Assembly (NCBI GenBank): GCA_963803155.1
Contig: CAWDMN010000032.1
Coordinates: 73,453-137,452 of the forward strand
Length of the DNA stretch: 64,000 nucleotides
From: CAWDMN01 sp963803155
Lineage (GTDB): Bacteria; Acidobacteriota; Terriglobia; Versatilivoradales; Versatilivoraceae
Direction: 5' to 3'
This document shows positions 8,637-17,560 of the stretch, in pieces. Below the pieces are notes generated by a model, which was given only the letters and a program-made list of their open reading frames with translations, was not told the DNA's origin and did not search any database. Made by a program: the position numbers and the translations under genes. How positions within the stretch are numbered: position 1 is the stretch's first letter; each line of letters opens with the position of its first letter.

Positions 8637-9932
8637 ATGTCATCCAAAAGCATTGTGGCAATCAAGAAAATTGGCGAGTATCAACCCTCCATGGTGCTTC
8701 AAGCCATGAAAGAATGCCTGGCATATCTGGGGGGGATGAGTGCTTTCGTCAAGCCGGGGCAGAAAGTTCTGCTGAAGCCCAATTTGTTGGGCCCCTTTGC
8801 CTCCGCCAAAGCCGTCACCACACACCCTGCCGTAGTGCGTGCCGCCATTCTTTTGGTACAAGAGGCTGGGGGAAAAGTATATGTCGGTGATAGTCCGGGA
8901 ATAAGCAGCCAATTCCACGTCGCGCGCCTGTGCGGATTGATGCCGGTGATGGAAGAAACCCGGGCCGAGTGGGCGGATTTTCAGACCCAGCGTGAATATG
9001 AAGTGCCACATCATCTGATTGCCAGGCATCTGATTCTTGCTCAAGCCGTGCGGGAGGCGGATGTCATAATCTCGCTGCCCAAGCTCAAAACCCATGGCCA
9101 GATGACGTTTACCGGGGCCTTAAAAAATCAGTATGGCCTGATTCCAGGGACCTTGAAAAGCCAGTGGCATTTCCGCCTGCGAAAACCGGAATATCTGGCG
9201 CGTTTGATCCTGGATATTCACCGCACGGCACGGCCGGCGCTCGCCATTATGGACGGAATCATGGCTATGGAGGGAATGGGGCCCAGCGGCGGACAACCCC
9301 GCAAAGTGGGAGCGTTGTTAGCGAGCCCGGATTTGATGGCCCTGGATACGCTTGCCTGCCTGCTCATCAAGCTTGATCCCCGCTTTGTCCCCCTGCTGGA
9401 GGAGGCGCGAAAGCTGAGGTTGGGAGCAACTTCCTTGGAAGAGATGGAAGTCGCCGGTGAGGATTGGAGGATTCTACAAGTACCGGACTTTAAGAAGGTG
9501 TCGCAGCTGACCGACATTTTGAAAATCATCCCTTTGCCCAGGAGTGTGCTTAACTGGATCCGCGGGCAATGGACGGCTCGTCCGCGGATTGATCCCGCCA
9601 AGTGTGTCCAATGTGGGATTTGCGAAAAAGGCTGTCCGGCGTCGCCCGCGGCAATCCATCCAGCTCTGCTTCCTGCCCAGGCGGTGGACGATGAGGCTTG
9701 TATTCGCTGCTATTGCTGCCATGAATTCTGTCCTCATCATGCCTTGGAACTTCACCATTCCCTGTTGAAGCGGACATTTCAATTGAATTCAGGGATTGAA
9801 TGGCCGGGAAGATGTCTGGCCCGATTCCGGCCTCGAATGCGCAATAAAGAAAAGCCCCCCTCCCAGCCGCCTGCGAGCAACGGATCCCAGTCAGGCCAAG
9901 ATTCACAGCCTTTCGGTTCGTCCGGGGATTGA
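8637..9932 (+). CDS. DUF362 protein with C-terminal ferredoxin domain
   Basis: Residues about 5-290 match the DUF362 fold, with the conserved VLLKPNLLGP and ISLPKLKTHGQMTFTGALKN segments. Residues about 320-380 form a two-cluster ferredoxin: CVQCGICEKGCP and CIRCYCCHEFCP, each able to hold one 4Fe-4S cluster. DUF362-ferredoxin proteins are thought to act in redox or metal-centre chemistry, but the reaction is unknown. The C-terminal ~45 residues are Pro/Ser/Gln-rich and probably disordered. The stop overlaps or abuts the following Nudix gene, suggesting co-transcription. Confidence 0.85.
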   Translation: MSSKSIVAIKKIGEYQPSMVLQAMKECLAYLGGMSAFVKPGQKVLLKPNLLGPFASAKAVTTHPAVVRAAILLVQEAGGKVYVGDSPGISSQFHVARLCGLMPVMEETRAEWADFQTQREYEVPHHLIARHLILAQAVREADVIISLPKLKTHGQMTFTGALKNQYGLIPGTLKSQWHFRLRKPEYLARLILDIHRTARPALAIMDGIMAMEGMGPSGGQPRKVGALLASPDLMALDTLACLLIKLDPRFVPLLEEARKLRLGATSLEEMEVAGEDWRILQVPDFKKVSQLTDILKIIPLPRSVLNWIRGQWTARPRIDPAKCVQCGICEKGCPASPAAIHPALLPAQAVDDEACIRCYCCHEFCPHHALELHHSLLKRTFQLNSGIEWPGRCLARFRPRMRNKEKPPSQPPASNGSQSGQDSQPFGSSGD

Positions 9933-9934
9933 GA

Positions 9935-10477
9935 ATGAAAATGTGGAAAACTCTCGAAAAACGGATTATTCATTTGCAGCCACCTTGGCTGACTTTGGAA
10001 CAGCATTCAATTGAACTCCCATACGGGAGAACCATTCTGGATTGGCCCTGGATTATCACCCCGGATTACGTCAACATCGTAGTACGGACTATGGAAGGTG
10101 ATTTTCTTTTCTTCCGGCAGACCAAATATGGGTTGGAAGGGGAATCACTGGCCTTGGTTGGCGGATTTGTTGAACCTGGAGAAGAACCACTGGCAGCGGC
10201 CCGGCGTGAGCTTCTGGAAGAAACGGGTTTTGAGGCCCGGACTTGGATTGCATTGGGGCGATACCTGGTGGATCCCAATCGCGGGATTGCCCATGGGAAT
10301 CTATTTCTGGCACTTCAAGCCAATAAAGTTACGGAGTCGACAGCGGACGATTTGGAGGAACAACAACTCATTCATATGGCGTTGGATGAGATGAAGGCTG
10401 CTCTGGATTATGGAAAATTTGAAGTGCTTGCTTGGGCTTCCTGTGTGGCGCTGGCCTTGAGGAAGCTGGAAGAATGA
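9935..10477 (+). CDS. Nudix hydrolase, ADP-ribose pyrophosphatase-like
   Basis: A complete Nudix box is visible: G, five residues, E, seven residues, then RELLEETGF, starting at GFVEPGEEPL. It follows the usual pattern of YffH/ADP-ribose pyrophosphatase-like enzymes, in which a YGLEGESLALVGG strand precedes the box. Such enzymes hydrolyse nucleoside diphosphates linked to another moiety; the substrate cannot be read from sequence. The ATG at 9935 starts 2 bases after the stop of the DUF362 gene, implying translational coupling. A TTG overlapping that stop is a less likely start. Confidence 0.85.
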   Translation: MKMWKTLEKRIIHLQPPWLTLEQHSIELPYGRTILDWPWIITPDYVNIVVRTMEGDFLFFRQTKYGLEGESLALVGGFVEPGEEPLAAARRELLEETGFEARTWIALGRYLVDPNRGIAHGNLFLALQANKVTESTADDLEEQQLIHMALDEMKAALDYGKFEVLAWASCVALALRKLEE

Positions 10478-10828
10478 CATGCACAGAGCCTGATCATTCA
10501 CTCAGGGTGACCCAGAACCCTGTCTCATTCTCTTTGGTGGTGCGAGGTGATTGGATAGGCGATTTCCCTCGGTTGTTCTGTTCCGCTTCACCAGGTAAGA
10601 AACGCAAAGCGCCAGCGAACATTCCATGGAGCATCAGCCATCTCAATCCCCCGCTTCCCGCGCCCGTAATCACTTGATCGGCGGATTTAGAGCAACCTCT
10701 TCTCGATAAATCCCTCTTTTCATCAGAGAGATTCGTATACATTTAGCTGATACTTCATGTAAATGTGAGCCCTCAGATTCAAGCAACCTTGCTATAAATT
10801 ATTGGCGCCAGGCATCAAATGAAGTGGA
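10478..10828. other. Gene-free intergenic stretch
   Basis: This lies between two convergent genes (Nudix on +, PilZ on -). Short frames are present, but none has a recognisable domain or ribosome-binding site. No clear terminator with a T-run was seen. Confidence 0.5.
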
Positions 10829-11197
10829 TCAATCGAACCGATTGAAATAGAGCGGGGTGGATTCTTCCCGGGGAACTTCGTGCATGACCCAGTCGCGATT
10901 CGAAGTCAGTCTGAAACCGACATGTTGCTGGTTCAGCTTAATGTCGAAATTAGACCAGCAAATCCGGGCAATAAAAGAGGATCCTTTGGGACTTTTGAGC
11001 TTGATGATCTCGCCATTCGGCATATCTCGATCCAGCAGCAGACACCCTCCCTCCCGGCTGATGTTGCGGCTCTGAGCATGAGTAGAAAAATGAATCCCGT
11101 TTTCGTCATGCCCTACGATTTCAAACTCGATCTTAAGCGCGATTCTCTTTGATTGTCTGCGACTGCTCATCCAGGGGAAGTGGCTGAAAGATTGCAT
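10829..11197 (-). CDS. PilZ-domain protein
   Basis: The 122-residue protein has the PilZ signature for cyclic di-GMP binding: an arginine-rich entry RRQSKR at residues 13-18, followed by a beta barrel with SRNISREGG (the N/DxSxxG motif) near 43-51. Single-domain PilZ proteins act as adaptors that couple c-di-GMP levels to motility, exopolysaccharide or transcription. A second in-frame ATG nine codons in would give a start right at the RxxxR motif. The upstream ATG is kept because GAGGG precedes it. The gene is monocistronic, facing away from the 618-base gap that follows. Confidence 0.8.
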   Translation of the reverse strand: MQSFSHFPWMSSRRQSKRIALKIEFEIVGHDENGIHFSTHAQSRNISREGGCLLLDRDMPNGEIIKLKSPKGSSFIARICWSNFDIKLNQQHVGFRLTSNRDWVMHEVPREESTPLYFNRFD

Positions 11198-11815
11198 GCT
11201 CTACCCTCAGCGGAAGCGTGGGAGATGAATTTCAAAAGGATCATATCTTCAGTTTACAGGTGGTTCAAGCCAATTTTTTGGGCATTGTCGGAGTGTTGAC
11301 AATTCGTAACTACTCAGGTAGACAGAATTCAGTAGTCACAATCCAGGATGGCCTGCGAATAAGCATCTAAAAGATTGCGCCAATAACTTATGAGCCTTTT
11401 GCTACGCCACAAGGGGGCATCAAATCTCGTTGCTGGCGTGTTCATTCTGACTACTGAATTTTGGCTTCTGGCTACAACCTGAGAAGGTACGAAAATTCTT
11501 TAAAAAAAAGAGCGTTGTGTCGTCTTTTCCCCGAGATAATGCATCTATTGTAATATAGCGTTTCTCTTGCTCACACCCGGGTTGACTCGATCCCGGGTTC
11601 TTTTTTTTAATCCTGGAAAGAATTGAAACAAAATCTGCGTAACAATTCAGTTGGCATTGCCTTGAGTTCCTGCCTGTTTGTAACCGCGCAATAATTCGAA
11701 CTCATTGCGCCGGAGATTCAACTCTGCAATACTTACAAATCTTTTATGAATGATCCAAAGCTCGGGAATTCTTGTCCCGTCCTAAAAGATTAAATTACTT
11801 AAGAGAGGCTCATCA
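11198..11815. other. Long intergenic region with inverted repeats and an isolated terminator
   Basis: This 618-base gap separates divergent genes (PilZ, OsmC). It contains an inverted pair of short arms (about 11,321-11,340 and 11,446-11,465, core CAGTAGTCA / TGACTACTG) of the type seen elsewhere in this contig. It also holds a hairpin with a T-run at 11,575-11,608. No protein-coding frame is convincing. Confidence 0.55.
11575..11608 (+). terminator. Isolated rho-independent terminator-like hairpin
   Basis: ACCCGGG (11,575-11,581) pairs with CCCGGGT (11,592-11,598), followed by eight T after one C. No coding gene on the + strand ends just upstream: the nearest + strand gene ends about 1.1 kb earlier. 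The hairpin may therefore close a small RNA or act as a leader attenuator for the OsmC gene 200 bases on. Confidence 0.6.
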
Positions 11816-12226
11816 ATGGTTCAAATTGATCTCTTCTATCAGGGGGGACTGCGGTGTAAAGCCGTTCATGGACCCAGTCAACAAAGCCTGATCACCGATG
11901 CCCCTGTCGATAATCATGGGAAAGGGGAATTTTTTTCACCCACTGATCTAATGGCGACAGCTTTAGGCTCGTGCTTGGCGACTGTTATGGGAATCATTGC
12001 CGATAGAGAGGGGATAGATCTGGCGGGATTAAAAGTCACGGTAAAAAAGGAAATGGCCCCCGCTCCTCGTCGGCGGATCGGGAAGCTGGCGGTCCAAGTG
12101 TTCTTTCCTATCCCCTTGACGGACGTTCAGAAGGCCAAGATGGAAAGAGCGGCCCATTTTTGCCCGGTTCATGAGAGTCTGCACCCAGATATCGAAATGC
12201 CGATGGAATTCTTTTATCCGGCGTGA
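11816..12226 (+). CDS. OsmC-family peroxiredoxin-like protein
   Basis: OsmC proteins reduce organic hydroperoxides using two cysteines. This 136-residue product has both: Cys in TALGSCLATVMG (near residue 53) and Cys in HFCPVHESL (near residue 119). It also has the SPTDLMATALG helix characteristic of the OsmC/YhfA group. The ATG follows a GAGAGG ribosome-binding site. It has no obvious operon partner, and the large upstream gap may carry its regulation. Confidence 0.88.
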   Translation: MVQIDLFYQGGLRCKAVHGPSQQSLITDAPVDNHGKGEFFSPTDLMATALGSCLATVMGIIADREGIDLAGLKVTVKKEMAPAPRRRIGKLAVQVFFPIPLTDVQKAKMERAAHFCPVHESLHPDIEMPMEFFYPA

Positions 12227-12608
12227 ACATCCACATTCTTTCGGTATCTCTCGCGGAACTAACTGCGTAAGCTACTGAATTGGCTCTGCAAGGCAGCATT
12301 AGGACTCACGTCCTGTCTATATGAATGGGGATGAATTCTGGTTTTCCCTGAAGGCATTTTATCGCGCGATCTGAGTCCCATCCCCGCTCAAAAAAGAGGC
12401 TATTATCTACTGGCGGCTGGGGCTTCATGAAAGGCTCATCTCCATTTCATTTGCAGTCCTTCGTTTTGTCTCCCTCTGATTCCACTGCTGGTTTGAGTCT
12501 TTTTGGAACTTTTTCCTCCCAGGTTGCGTTTATGAGAACAGGAAAGCAAAGGTGCGACTTTTTGGGAGCAAATTACACTCACCAATGAAAGATTCTTAAG
12601 GAGGCTTT
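12227..12608. other. Gene-free intergenic stretch
   Basis: 382 bases between OsmC and the DUF4097 lipoprotein, both on +. No domain-bearing frame and no clear terminator were found. The AAGGAGG ribosome-binding site of the next gene is at its end. Confidence 0.5.
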
Positions 12609-13562
12609 ATGCGGGCTATACTCCGATCGCTGAATTTATTAACTATCCTGGTTCTCACGCTAGCTTTGACCGGCTGTGAGGAGATGATGATGTCGGGGGG
12701 AATCGAGGACAAGGTTGCCAAATCCTTCCAGGTGCAGCCTGGTGGCAAATTGACATTGGATTCCAGCATGGGATCCATCGAAGTTCTTTCGACATCAGCC
12801 AATGAAGTCAAGATTAACGTCGAACGCATCGCCAGAACCCACGACCAAAGGGAAGCCAATGAGATCCTGAAGGATTTGACGATGGATTTTCGTCAGCAAG
12901 GGAATGATATCCTGATAGAGGCCCGATACCGGGGGGATTGGCACAATTGGGGTGGGAGCCGCCTGCAACTGAAATACATGATCCAGGTGCCGCGCAAATA
13001 TAGCGTGGATCTCAAAACGGGAGGAGGCAGCATCCAAGTCAGCGATTTAGAGGGGAATGTGGTCGCAAAAACCTCCGGAGGCAGTCTTCATTTTGGAGAA
13101 ATCAATGGAGTCGTTAATGGACGAACCTCGGGCGGAAGCATCACTCTGGATCGAGGGACCGGCGCCGTTGATGTCGACACCTCCGGGGGGAGCATCCAGA
13201 TTGGAAAAGTGGCGGCTAGCGTAAAAGCACACACCTCGGGAGGGAGCATTACCCTGGATGAGGTGATGGGGACGGTACAAGCCTCCACTTCGGGCGGCTC
13301 GGTTTCCGCGACACTCACCAACCAGCCGGAGGGAGATTGTGAATTGACTACCTCCGGCGGATCCGTTCACGTAAAACTTCGCAAGAACTTGAATTTGAAT
13401 CTGCGCGCGGATTGCAGCGGTGGATCCATTCATACGGACATTCCCGTGACCGTCCAGGGAGAGATCAGCCGTCACAAATTGCAAGCTAAACTCAATGGCG
13501 GCGGGCCGGATCTTTATCTGCACACCTCCGGCGGAGGAATTTCCATCGAAGCCCTTCCATAA
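12609..13562 (+). CDS. DUF4097 beta-strand repeat lipoprotein
   Basis: The N-terminus is a lipoprotein signal: a charged MRAILR, a hydrophobic core and the lipobox LTGC with Cys at residue 23. The protein should therefore be acylated and anchored in the envelope. The remainder is a DUF4097-type right-handed beta structure in which TSGGS recurs about every 21-25 residues (at least seven times from residue ~145 on), ending with TSGGGISIEALP. A strong AAGGAGG precedes the ATG. DUF4097 proteins are exported and often linked to envelope stress, but no enzymatic role is known. At 317 residues the length is normal for the family. Confidence 0.85.
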   Translation: MRAILRSLNLLTILVLTLALTGCEEMMMSGGIEDKVAKSFQVQPGGKLTLDSSMGSIEVLSTSANEVKINVERIARTHDQREANEILKDLTMDFRQQGNDILIEARYRGDWHNWGGSRLQLKYMIQVPRKYSVDLKTGGGSIQVSDLEGNVVAKTSGGSLHFGEINGVVNGRTSGGSITLDRGTGAVDVDTSGGSIQIGKVAASVKAHTSGGSITLDEVMGTVQASTSGGSVSATLTNQPEGDCELTTSGGSVHVKLRKNLNLNLRADCSGGSIHTDIPVTVQGEISRHKLQAKLNGGGPDLYLHTSGGGISIEALP

Positions 13563-14260
13563 CCTCCGCCTTTTAAGGGGGAGCCTGGCAGATCACATCT
13601 TGTGAGCCAGGCCCCCCGCCTTGTTTCATTCTCTTGATTCTTCACATCCGCGATCTCTTAAGAAAATGGCGCGGATGGAGGCGGGGTGCCACTCACCCCG
13701 CCTGAGTTTGCCAAGCCTGCTTTGACTGCCTGAGGGCAGGCCGCCTCCATCATCCCATTTTCTTTTTCTTGTTGTGACGGACACACCGTCATGCGCTGCT
13801 CCTTTGAGTATCCGCCCATCCCCGATTCTTCAATCATTCCAAATTAGCCCGCTTCTCGGGCTCTCCCACAAAAATCCCGGTATCAGAGACCTCACAGGTC
13901 TCCAAGACCTGTGAGGTCTGGAGATTTTTATTGTCTTGTTGAGCCAGCCGTGTTGGCATGAGCGGCTCCTTCAAAAATATCCGTCGTGCCGCTATCGGCT
14001 GCGGCTCCTAGCGCGGAGTGGTGCCAGCGACTCCGCGGTTTTTAGCTCAACCAAATGCCGCTATTTTGTCGTGTTCTGGCGTCATCCGAGCCGGTGCGTG
14101 CCAGGGCCTTGGGGCTAAGGGTTCCATCATGTCCCCCGGGCCTGCGAGTTTGACATGAGGAGGTCGCCAGCCTCATATATATGATTTTTTTTTGCAAGAA
14201 ATTTTCCGCCTCCCGTCTTGATGAATGAAGGCAGTGAAAATTGAAAGGAGGGAGGCCCTC
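13563..14260. other. Long intergenic region with hairpin repeat
   Basis: 698 bases without a convincing gene. It holds a GGAGGCGGGGTGCC / GGCCGCCTCC type inverted segment at about 13,677-13,748 (similar segments recur near 15,080-15,160 and 44,930-45,040) and the perfect hairpin at 13,887-13,919. Confidence 0.55.
13887..13931. repeat. Perfect 15-bp hairpin with T-run
   Basis: Arms AGACCTCACAGGTCT (13,887-13,901) and AGACCTGTGAGGTCT (13,905-13,919) are exact reverse complements around a 3-base loop. They are followed a few bases on by a T-run (13,925-13,929). It could terminate transcription on +, but it lies 325 bases past the nearest gene end. It resembles a mobile palindromic repeat. Confidence 0.7.
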
Positions 14261-15067
14261 ATGAGGACAATAGGTCAAAAAGGAATAATGGGAGTAATGT
14301 TCATCTTTGCGATGGCAGGATTGGTTTGGGGGGCGGAACAAACCGGGTTTCGGCTGGAGGTCTTAATTGATGGACATCCAGTCCAGGAATATGGGTTGCA
14401 AGGCGCCTCTTATGTCGAGGCATTAAAAGGGAAGGAATACACTCTGCGGATTTCCAATCCCCTTTCAGTTCGCACCGCCGTGGCGCTTTCCGTTGACGGT
14501 CTAAACACGATTGATGCCCGGCACACCGATGCCCGTTCCGCGCATAAGTGGGTGTTGGAGCCCTATCAGACCATTGAAATTCAAGGGTGGCAGACGAGTT
14601 CAAACCAGGCGCGAAAATTTTTCTTTACCAGCGAAGAGAAATCGTATGGAGCTTGGTTGGGGAAGACTGATAACTTAGGAGTCATTAGCGCCGTTTTTTT
14701 TAAAGAAAAACAGATGTGGCAAGAGTGCGATGCGGGAGCAACCAAAGAAATGGAGAGCCGTTCCGCGCCGGCGCCGCAAGCTTCCAGCGGTTCCGCAAAT
14801 GCAGCCCGTCAGGATGCCCTGAAATCCAGGGAAGCCAAAGACGAATATGCGGCTACAGGAATAGGAGACCGCGTCAATCATTCGGTATATCGGATTCATT
14901 TGGATTTGGAGCCCCTAGCTTGTGCCAATCTCTCCATCCGTTATGAATTCCGGCCGGGACTGGCTCGTTTGGGATTGCTGCCCTTCTCTCCCGTGGCGGA
15001 TCCACTGCAAAGGCGGCAAAAGGCACATGGATTTGAGAGGCAAGAATGGTGTCCGGAACCTCGGTAG
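14261..15067 (+). CDS. Exported protein of unknown function
   Basis: An N-terminal signal peptide is clear: MRTIGQKG, a hydrophobic GVMFIFAMAGLVW core and an Ala-containing cleavage zone GAEQ. The mature part has a beta-rich segment (residues about 25-150), with KEYTLRISNPLSVRTAVALS and the aromatic FFFTSEEKSYGAWLGKTDNLGVISAVFF region. A Ser/Ala-rich linker follows, then a poorly defined tail. The ATG at 14,261 is chosen over an upstream in-frame ATG at 14,225 because GGAGGGAGG precedes it and the signal peptide starts there. I do not know a named family, and no function is assigned. Confidence 0.7.
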   Translation: MRTIGQKGIMGVMFIFAMAGLVWGAEQTGFRLEVLIDGHPVQEYGLQGASYVEALKGKEYTLRISNPLSVRTAVALSVDGLNTIDARHTDARSAHKWVLEPYQTIEIQGWQTSSNQARKFFFTSEEKSYGAWLGKTDNLGVISAVFFKEKQMWQECDAGATKEMESRSAPAPQASSGSANAARQDALKSREAKDEYAATGIGDRVNHSVYRIHLDLEPLACANLSIRYEFRPGLARLGLLPFSPVADPLQRRQKAHGFERQEWCPEPR

Positions 15068-15229
15068 TGCGTGAATCGCCCACTTGGAGGCGGGATGCCC
15101 CATCCCGGCCTTTGCGGACTCGGCTTCCCGCCTCACCGTGAGGGCCGGCGCCTCCATGATGGGGCGGCCCCAGGCTTTGCGCCCCTGAAGATGCGCTTGT
15201 CCGTTAGCCAAACGGCGGATGAGCGCTTG

Positions 15230-16255
15230 TTAACCCAATCCCACCTCTTTCATCGTGCTATGCAACAGCGACAAATCCCGCTTCATATCCTCGAGCAGGC
15301 TTTTTTGTTGCGCCTCCACGGTTGTTCCCTCGTTAGGATACTCAAAGTGCATCGATATGGGGCCGGCAAATTGAATCTCCTTTAATAAAGACAAGTAGGT
15401 CTTCAAATCGATCATACCTTGGCCCAGCGGACAAAATTGAGCCCCCCATCGCCCTTCCACTTTTTGCCAGAAAAAATCTTTTATGGCGGTCATTCGAACT
15501 CTCTTATCGTCAGCCAAAAGGCGGAAACCGTTTCGCCAGCCTCCTATTCCTCCCTCAATGGTGGCATGAGCAATGTCGAAGTTGGATCCCAGCTGTTGTG
15601 GGTCGTGGTCTTTGACGATTTCAAAAATCTCCCAGGGAGTTGCTCCCAGTTCAAATCCTGAGTGATTGTGCACTCCGGCAAAGACCCCATACTTTTTGTT
15701 GAGTGCCGCCAGGCCCCGCAAATCGGGCTGAAGTTCGGCAATGCGCCCCAGGATGTTTGAGCGGCCATCCCAGCTGGCCCCGTCGCGCCGGTAATGGCGG
15801 ATGCCAAGAATTGCCATGGTCTTCAAGATGGCTTCGGTGCAAGGGTCGCGGGGATTGTCGATGCGGGTGGTGATCATGGCAATGCGAAGTCCTGCCTGCC
15901 GCGCGGATTCCACCATGAGAGGGAGATCCGTTTCCACCTTTTCCGGCTGCACATGTCCTCCCGGGCGCACGGCGAGGTCAATCCCATCAAACCCAATGGC
16001 GGCCACTGTCTCCGCTAGTTTCCTCGGTTCAGTGATCCATCCCAGGTGCTTTGAGAACAGGCAGACAGATGGTTTGAGAAAGCTCTCCACATTGGTTTCA
16101 CAAGTCCGGCAATTGGGGGACATCATTTGTGCTGAAGCGGAAGGACTCGCGGGCAAAGATTTCGCGCCGTGGAGGAAAGCGGAAATACCAAGCCCTCCGG
16201 CCACAGCGGATTTGAAAAATGATCGACGTGAAGTGAAGGTTACATCATCTGACAT
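15230..16255 (-). CDS. Tat-exported sugar-phosphate isomerase/epimerase-like TIM barrel
   Basis: The N-terminus has a twin-arginine signal, SRRSFFKSAVAGG, followed by a hydrophobic stretch, so the protein is probably exported folded. The body (residues ~60-340) is an AP-endonuclease-2/xylose-isomerase-like barrel with GFDGIDLAV, VHNHSG, FDIAHA, AIKDFFW and MHFEYP strands. Their His, Asp and Glu residues resemble the metal site. The reaction is unknown; relatives act on sugars or inositol. The second ATG at 16,255 is chosen because AAGGGA lies at the right distance; the ATG at 16,261 is too close. It lies near the Gfo/Idh/MocA and DUF1080 genes, suggesting carbohydrate use. Confidence 0.8.
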   Translation of the reverse strand: MSDDVTFTSRRSFFKSAVAGGLGISAFLHGAKSLPASPSASAQMMSPNCRTCETNVESFLKPSVCLFSKHLGWITEPRKLAETVAAIGFDGIDLAVRPGGHVQPEKVETDLPLMVESARQAGLRIAMITTRIDNPRDPCTEAILKTMAILGIRHYRRDGASWDGRSNILGRIAELQPDLRGLAALNKKYGVFAGVHNHSGFELGATPWEIFEIVKDHDPQQLGSNFDIAHATIEGGIGGWRNGFRLLADDKRVRMTAIKDFFWQKVEGRWGAQFCPLGQGMIDLKTYLSLLKEIQFAGPISMHFEYPNEGTTVEAQQKSLLEDMKRDLSLLHSTMKEVGLG

Positions 16256-16261
16256 TGTCAT

Positions 16262-16733
16262 TCCCTTCTAAAAAATAAAATTGGATTGATTTAATCTTGG
16301 AAAAGGAGACTTCATCAAAAATAACCTGTGATCCGATGTCGGGTATGTCCCTCCCCGCATGTAATCTGCCTTTTGGACCACAAAATAATTTGTGATTATT
16401 CAGGGCCGTGCACTTTCTTTTGAGCTTCCAAGGAAATATAATTGCGCGGTTTTGCGCCGCCATCCTGACCGTGCACTTGCGCTTTGTGCTTCTTGATCTG
16501 ATCGTTTGGCAGCGAAAAGCTGAGCCCTTATAAAAATTCATCCATTTGGATTGGCCTTCAGTGATAGGATATCTGAAACTTCGCGGGTTTTGAAAAAAAA
16601 TGCTTGACTCTCCCCCAAGGGCGGACTTTAGAGTGATTTCCGACACTGCCAAGCAAGGTAGCAAGCCGGCCGGCGTTGCGCCTTTATTCGCCGCAGAAGG
16701 GGCTCCCAAAGTGCCAACTATCGAGGAGGATGT
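16262..16733. other. Intergenic region with MerR promoter
   Basis: 472 bases between divergent genes. The right half carries the MerR-type promoter at 16,604-16,634. A CCGTGCACTT decamer appears twice (about 16,408 and 16,469). Nothing else was recognised. Confidence 0.5.
16604..16634 (+). promoter_or_regulatory. MerR-type promoter/operator with 19-bp spacer
   Basis: TTGACT at 16,604-16,609 and TAGAGT at 16,629-16,634 are separated by 19 bases, the over-long spacer typical of MerR-controlled promoters. The spacer region is dyad-symmetric: ACTCT-CCCCC on the left against GGGCGG and AGAGT on the right. It lies 100 bases before a MerR-family gene, so autoregulation is the likely reading. Confidence 0.75.
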
Positions 16734-17558
16734 GTGTTCAGCATCGGGCAATTTTCCAAGATCACCGGACTCACCATCAAGACGCTAAGGCTTTATCACG
16801 AAAAGGGACTTCTGGAACCAAGGGTCACCGATTCTGATACAGGTTACCGGTACTACGACTCCCGCAATGTCGAACAGGCCCGCATCATTGCCTACCTGCG
16901 CCAGATGGAATTCCCGCTGTCGGAAATCGCGGAGATTCTCAGACACTTTGAACGGGATGAAGAAATCCTGGGCTTTCTGGAACGCCAGCGCAATAGCATT
17001 GAGGCCCGGATGGCACAACTCAACCAAGTGGCCCATTCGCTGAACGCCGTCATCCAAGCGGAAAGAGAGGTTAAGCAAATGCTTCGAAACGTCGATTTTG
17101 AAATCCGGGAAAAAGAGGTGGACCCTGTCGAAGTGGCCGGGTTGCGCTGGAAAGGCAAATACGCGGATACGGGCAAAGCCTTCCAGCAGTTGGGTCGTCT
17201 GGCCGGCCGGTATATCAAAGGCAAAGCCATTAACCTTTATTACGACGGGGAATATAGAGAAGATGATGCCGAAATTGAATCCTGCTTTCAGGTCAAAAAG
17301 GGGATCAAGGGGAAGGGAGAATTTTCGGTGCATGCGCTTCCCGGAGGCCGTTGCATTTCCATTATTCACAAAGGCCCCTATGACCAATTAAGTCACTCCT
17401 ATGCCAGGCTCTTCGGGTATCTCCAGGAAAAAGGTTATTCGCTCCAGTTGCCGATCCGGGAAATTTATCTGAAAGGGCCGGGGATGATTTTTAAGGGGAA
17501 TCCCTATAATTATTTGACGGAAATCCAAGTCATGATCGACGAAAAAAAGGAGGCGTGA
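16734..17558 (+). CDS. MerR-family regulator with GyrI-like effector domain
   Basis: Residues 1-70 are a MerR winged helix (FSIGQFSKITGLTIKTLRLY, then GYRYYDSRNVEQ). Residues ~75-120 form the dimerisation coiled coil. Residues ~125-272 form a GyrI-like/SOUL ligand-binding barrel of the BltR/BmrR type, with GRCISIIHKGPYDQL. Such regulators activate efflux or detoxification genes on binding hydrophobic ligands. The start is a GTG just after GAGGAGGA. The TGA overlaps a GTG upstream of the next gene, so the two are translationally coupled. A 19-base-spacer promoter lies upstream. Confidence 0.88.
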   Translation: MFSIGQFSKITGLTIKTLRLYHEKGLLEPRVTDSDTGYRYYDSRNVEQARIIAYLRQMEFPLSEIAEILRHFERDEEILGFLERQRNSIEARMAQLNQVAHSLNAVIQAEREVKQMLRNVDFEIREKEVDPVEVAGLRWKGKYADTGKAFQQLGRLAGRYIKGKAINLYYDGEYREDDAEIESCFQVKKGIKGKGEFSVHALPGGRCISIIHKGPYDQLSHSYARLFGYLQEKGYSLQLPIREIYLKGPGMIFKGNPYNYLTEIQVMIDEKKEA

Positions 17559-17560
17559 AC

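Noticed and set aside
13887..13919. Hairpin as terminator of the DUF4097 gene
   Set aside because: It lies 325 bases after the stop, too far for a normal terminator; annotated as a palindromic repeat instead.
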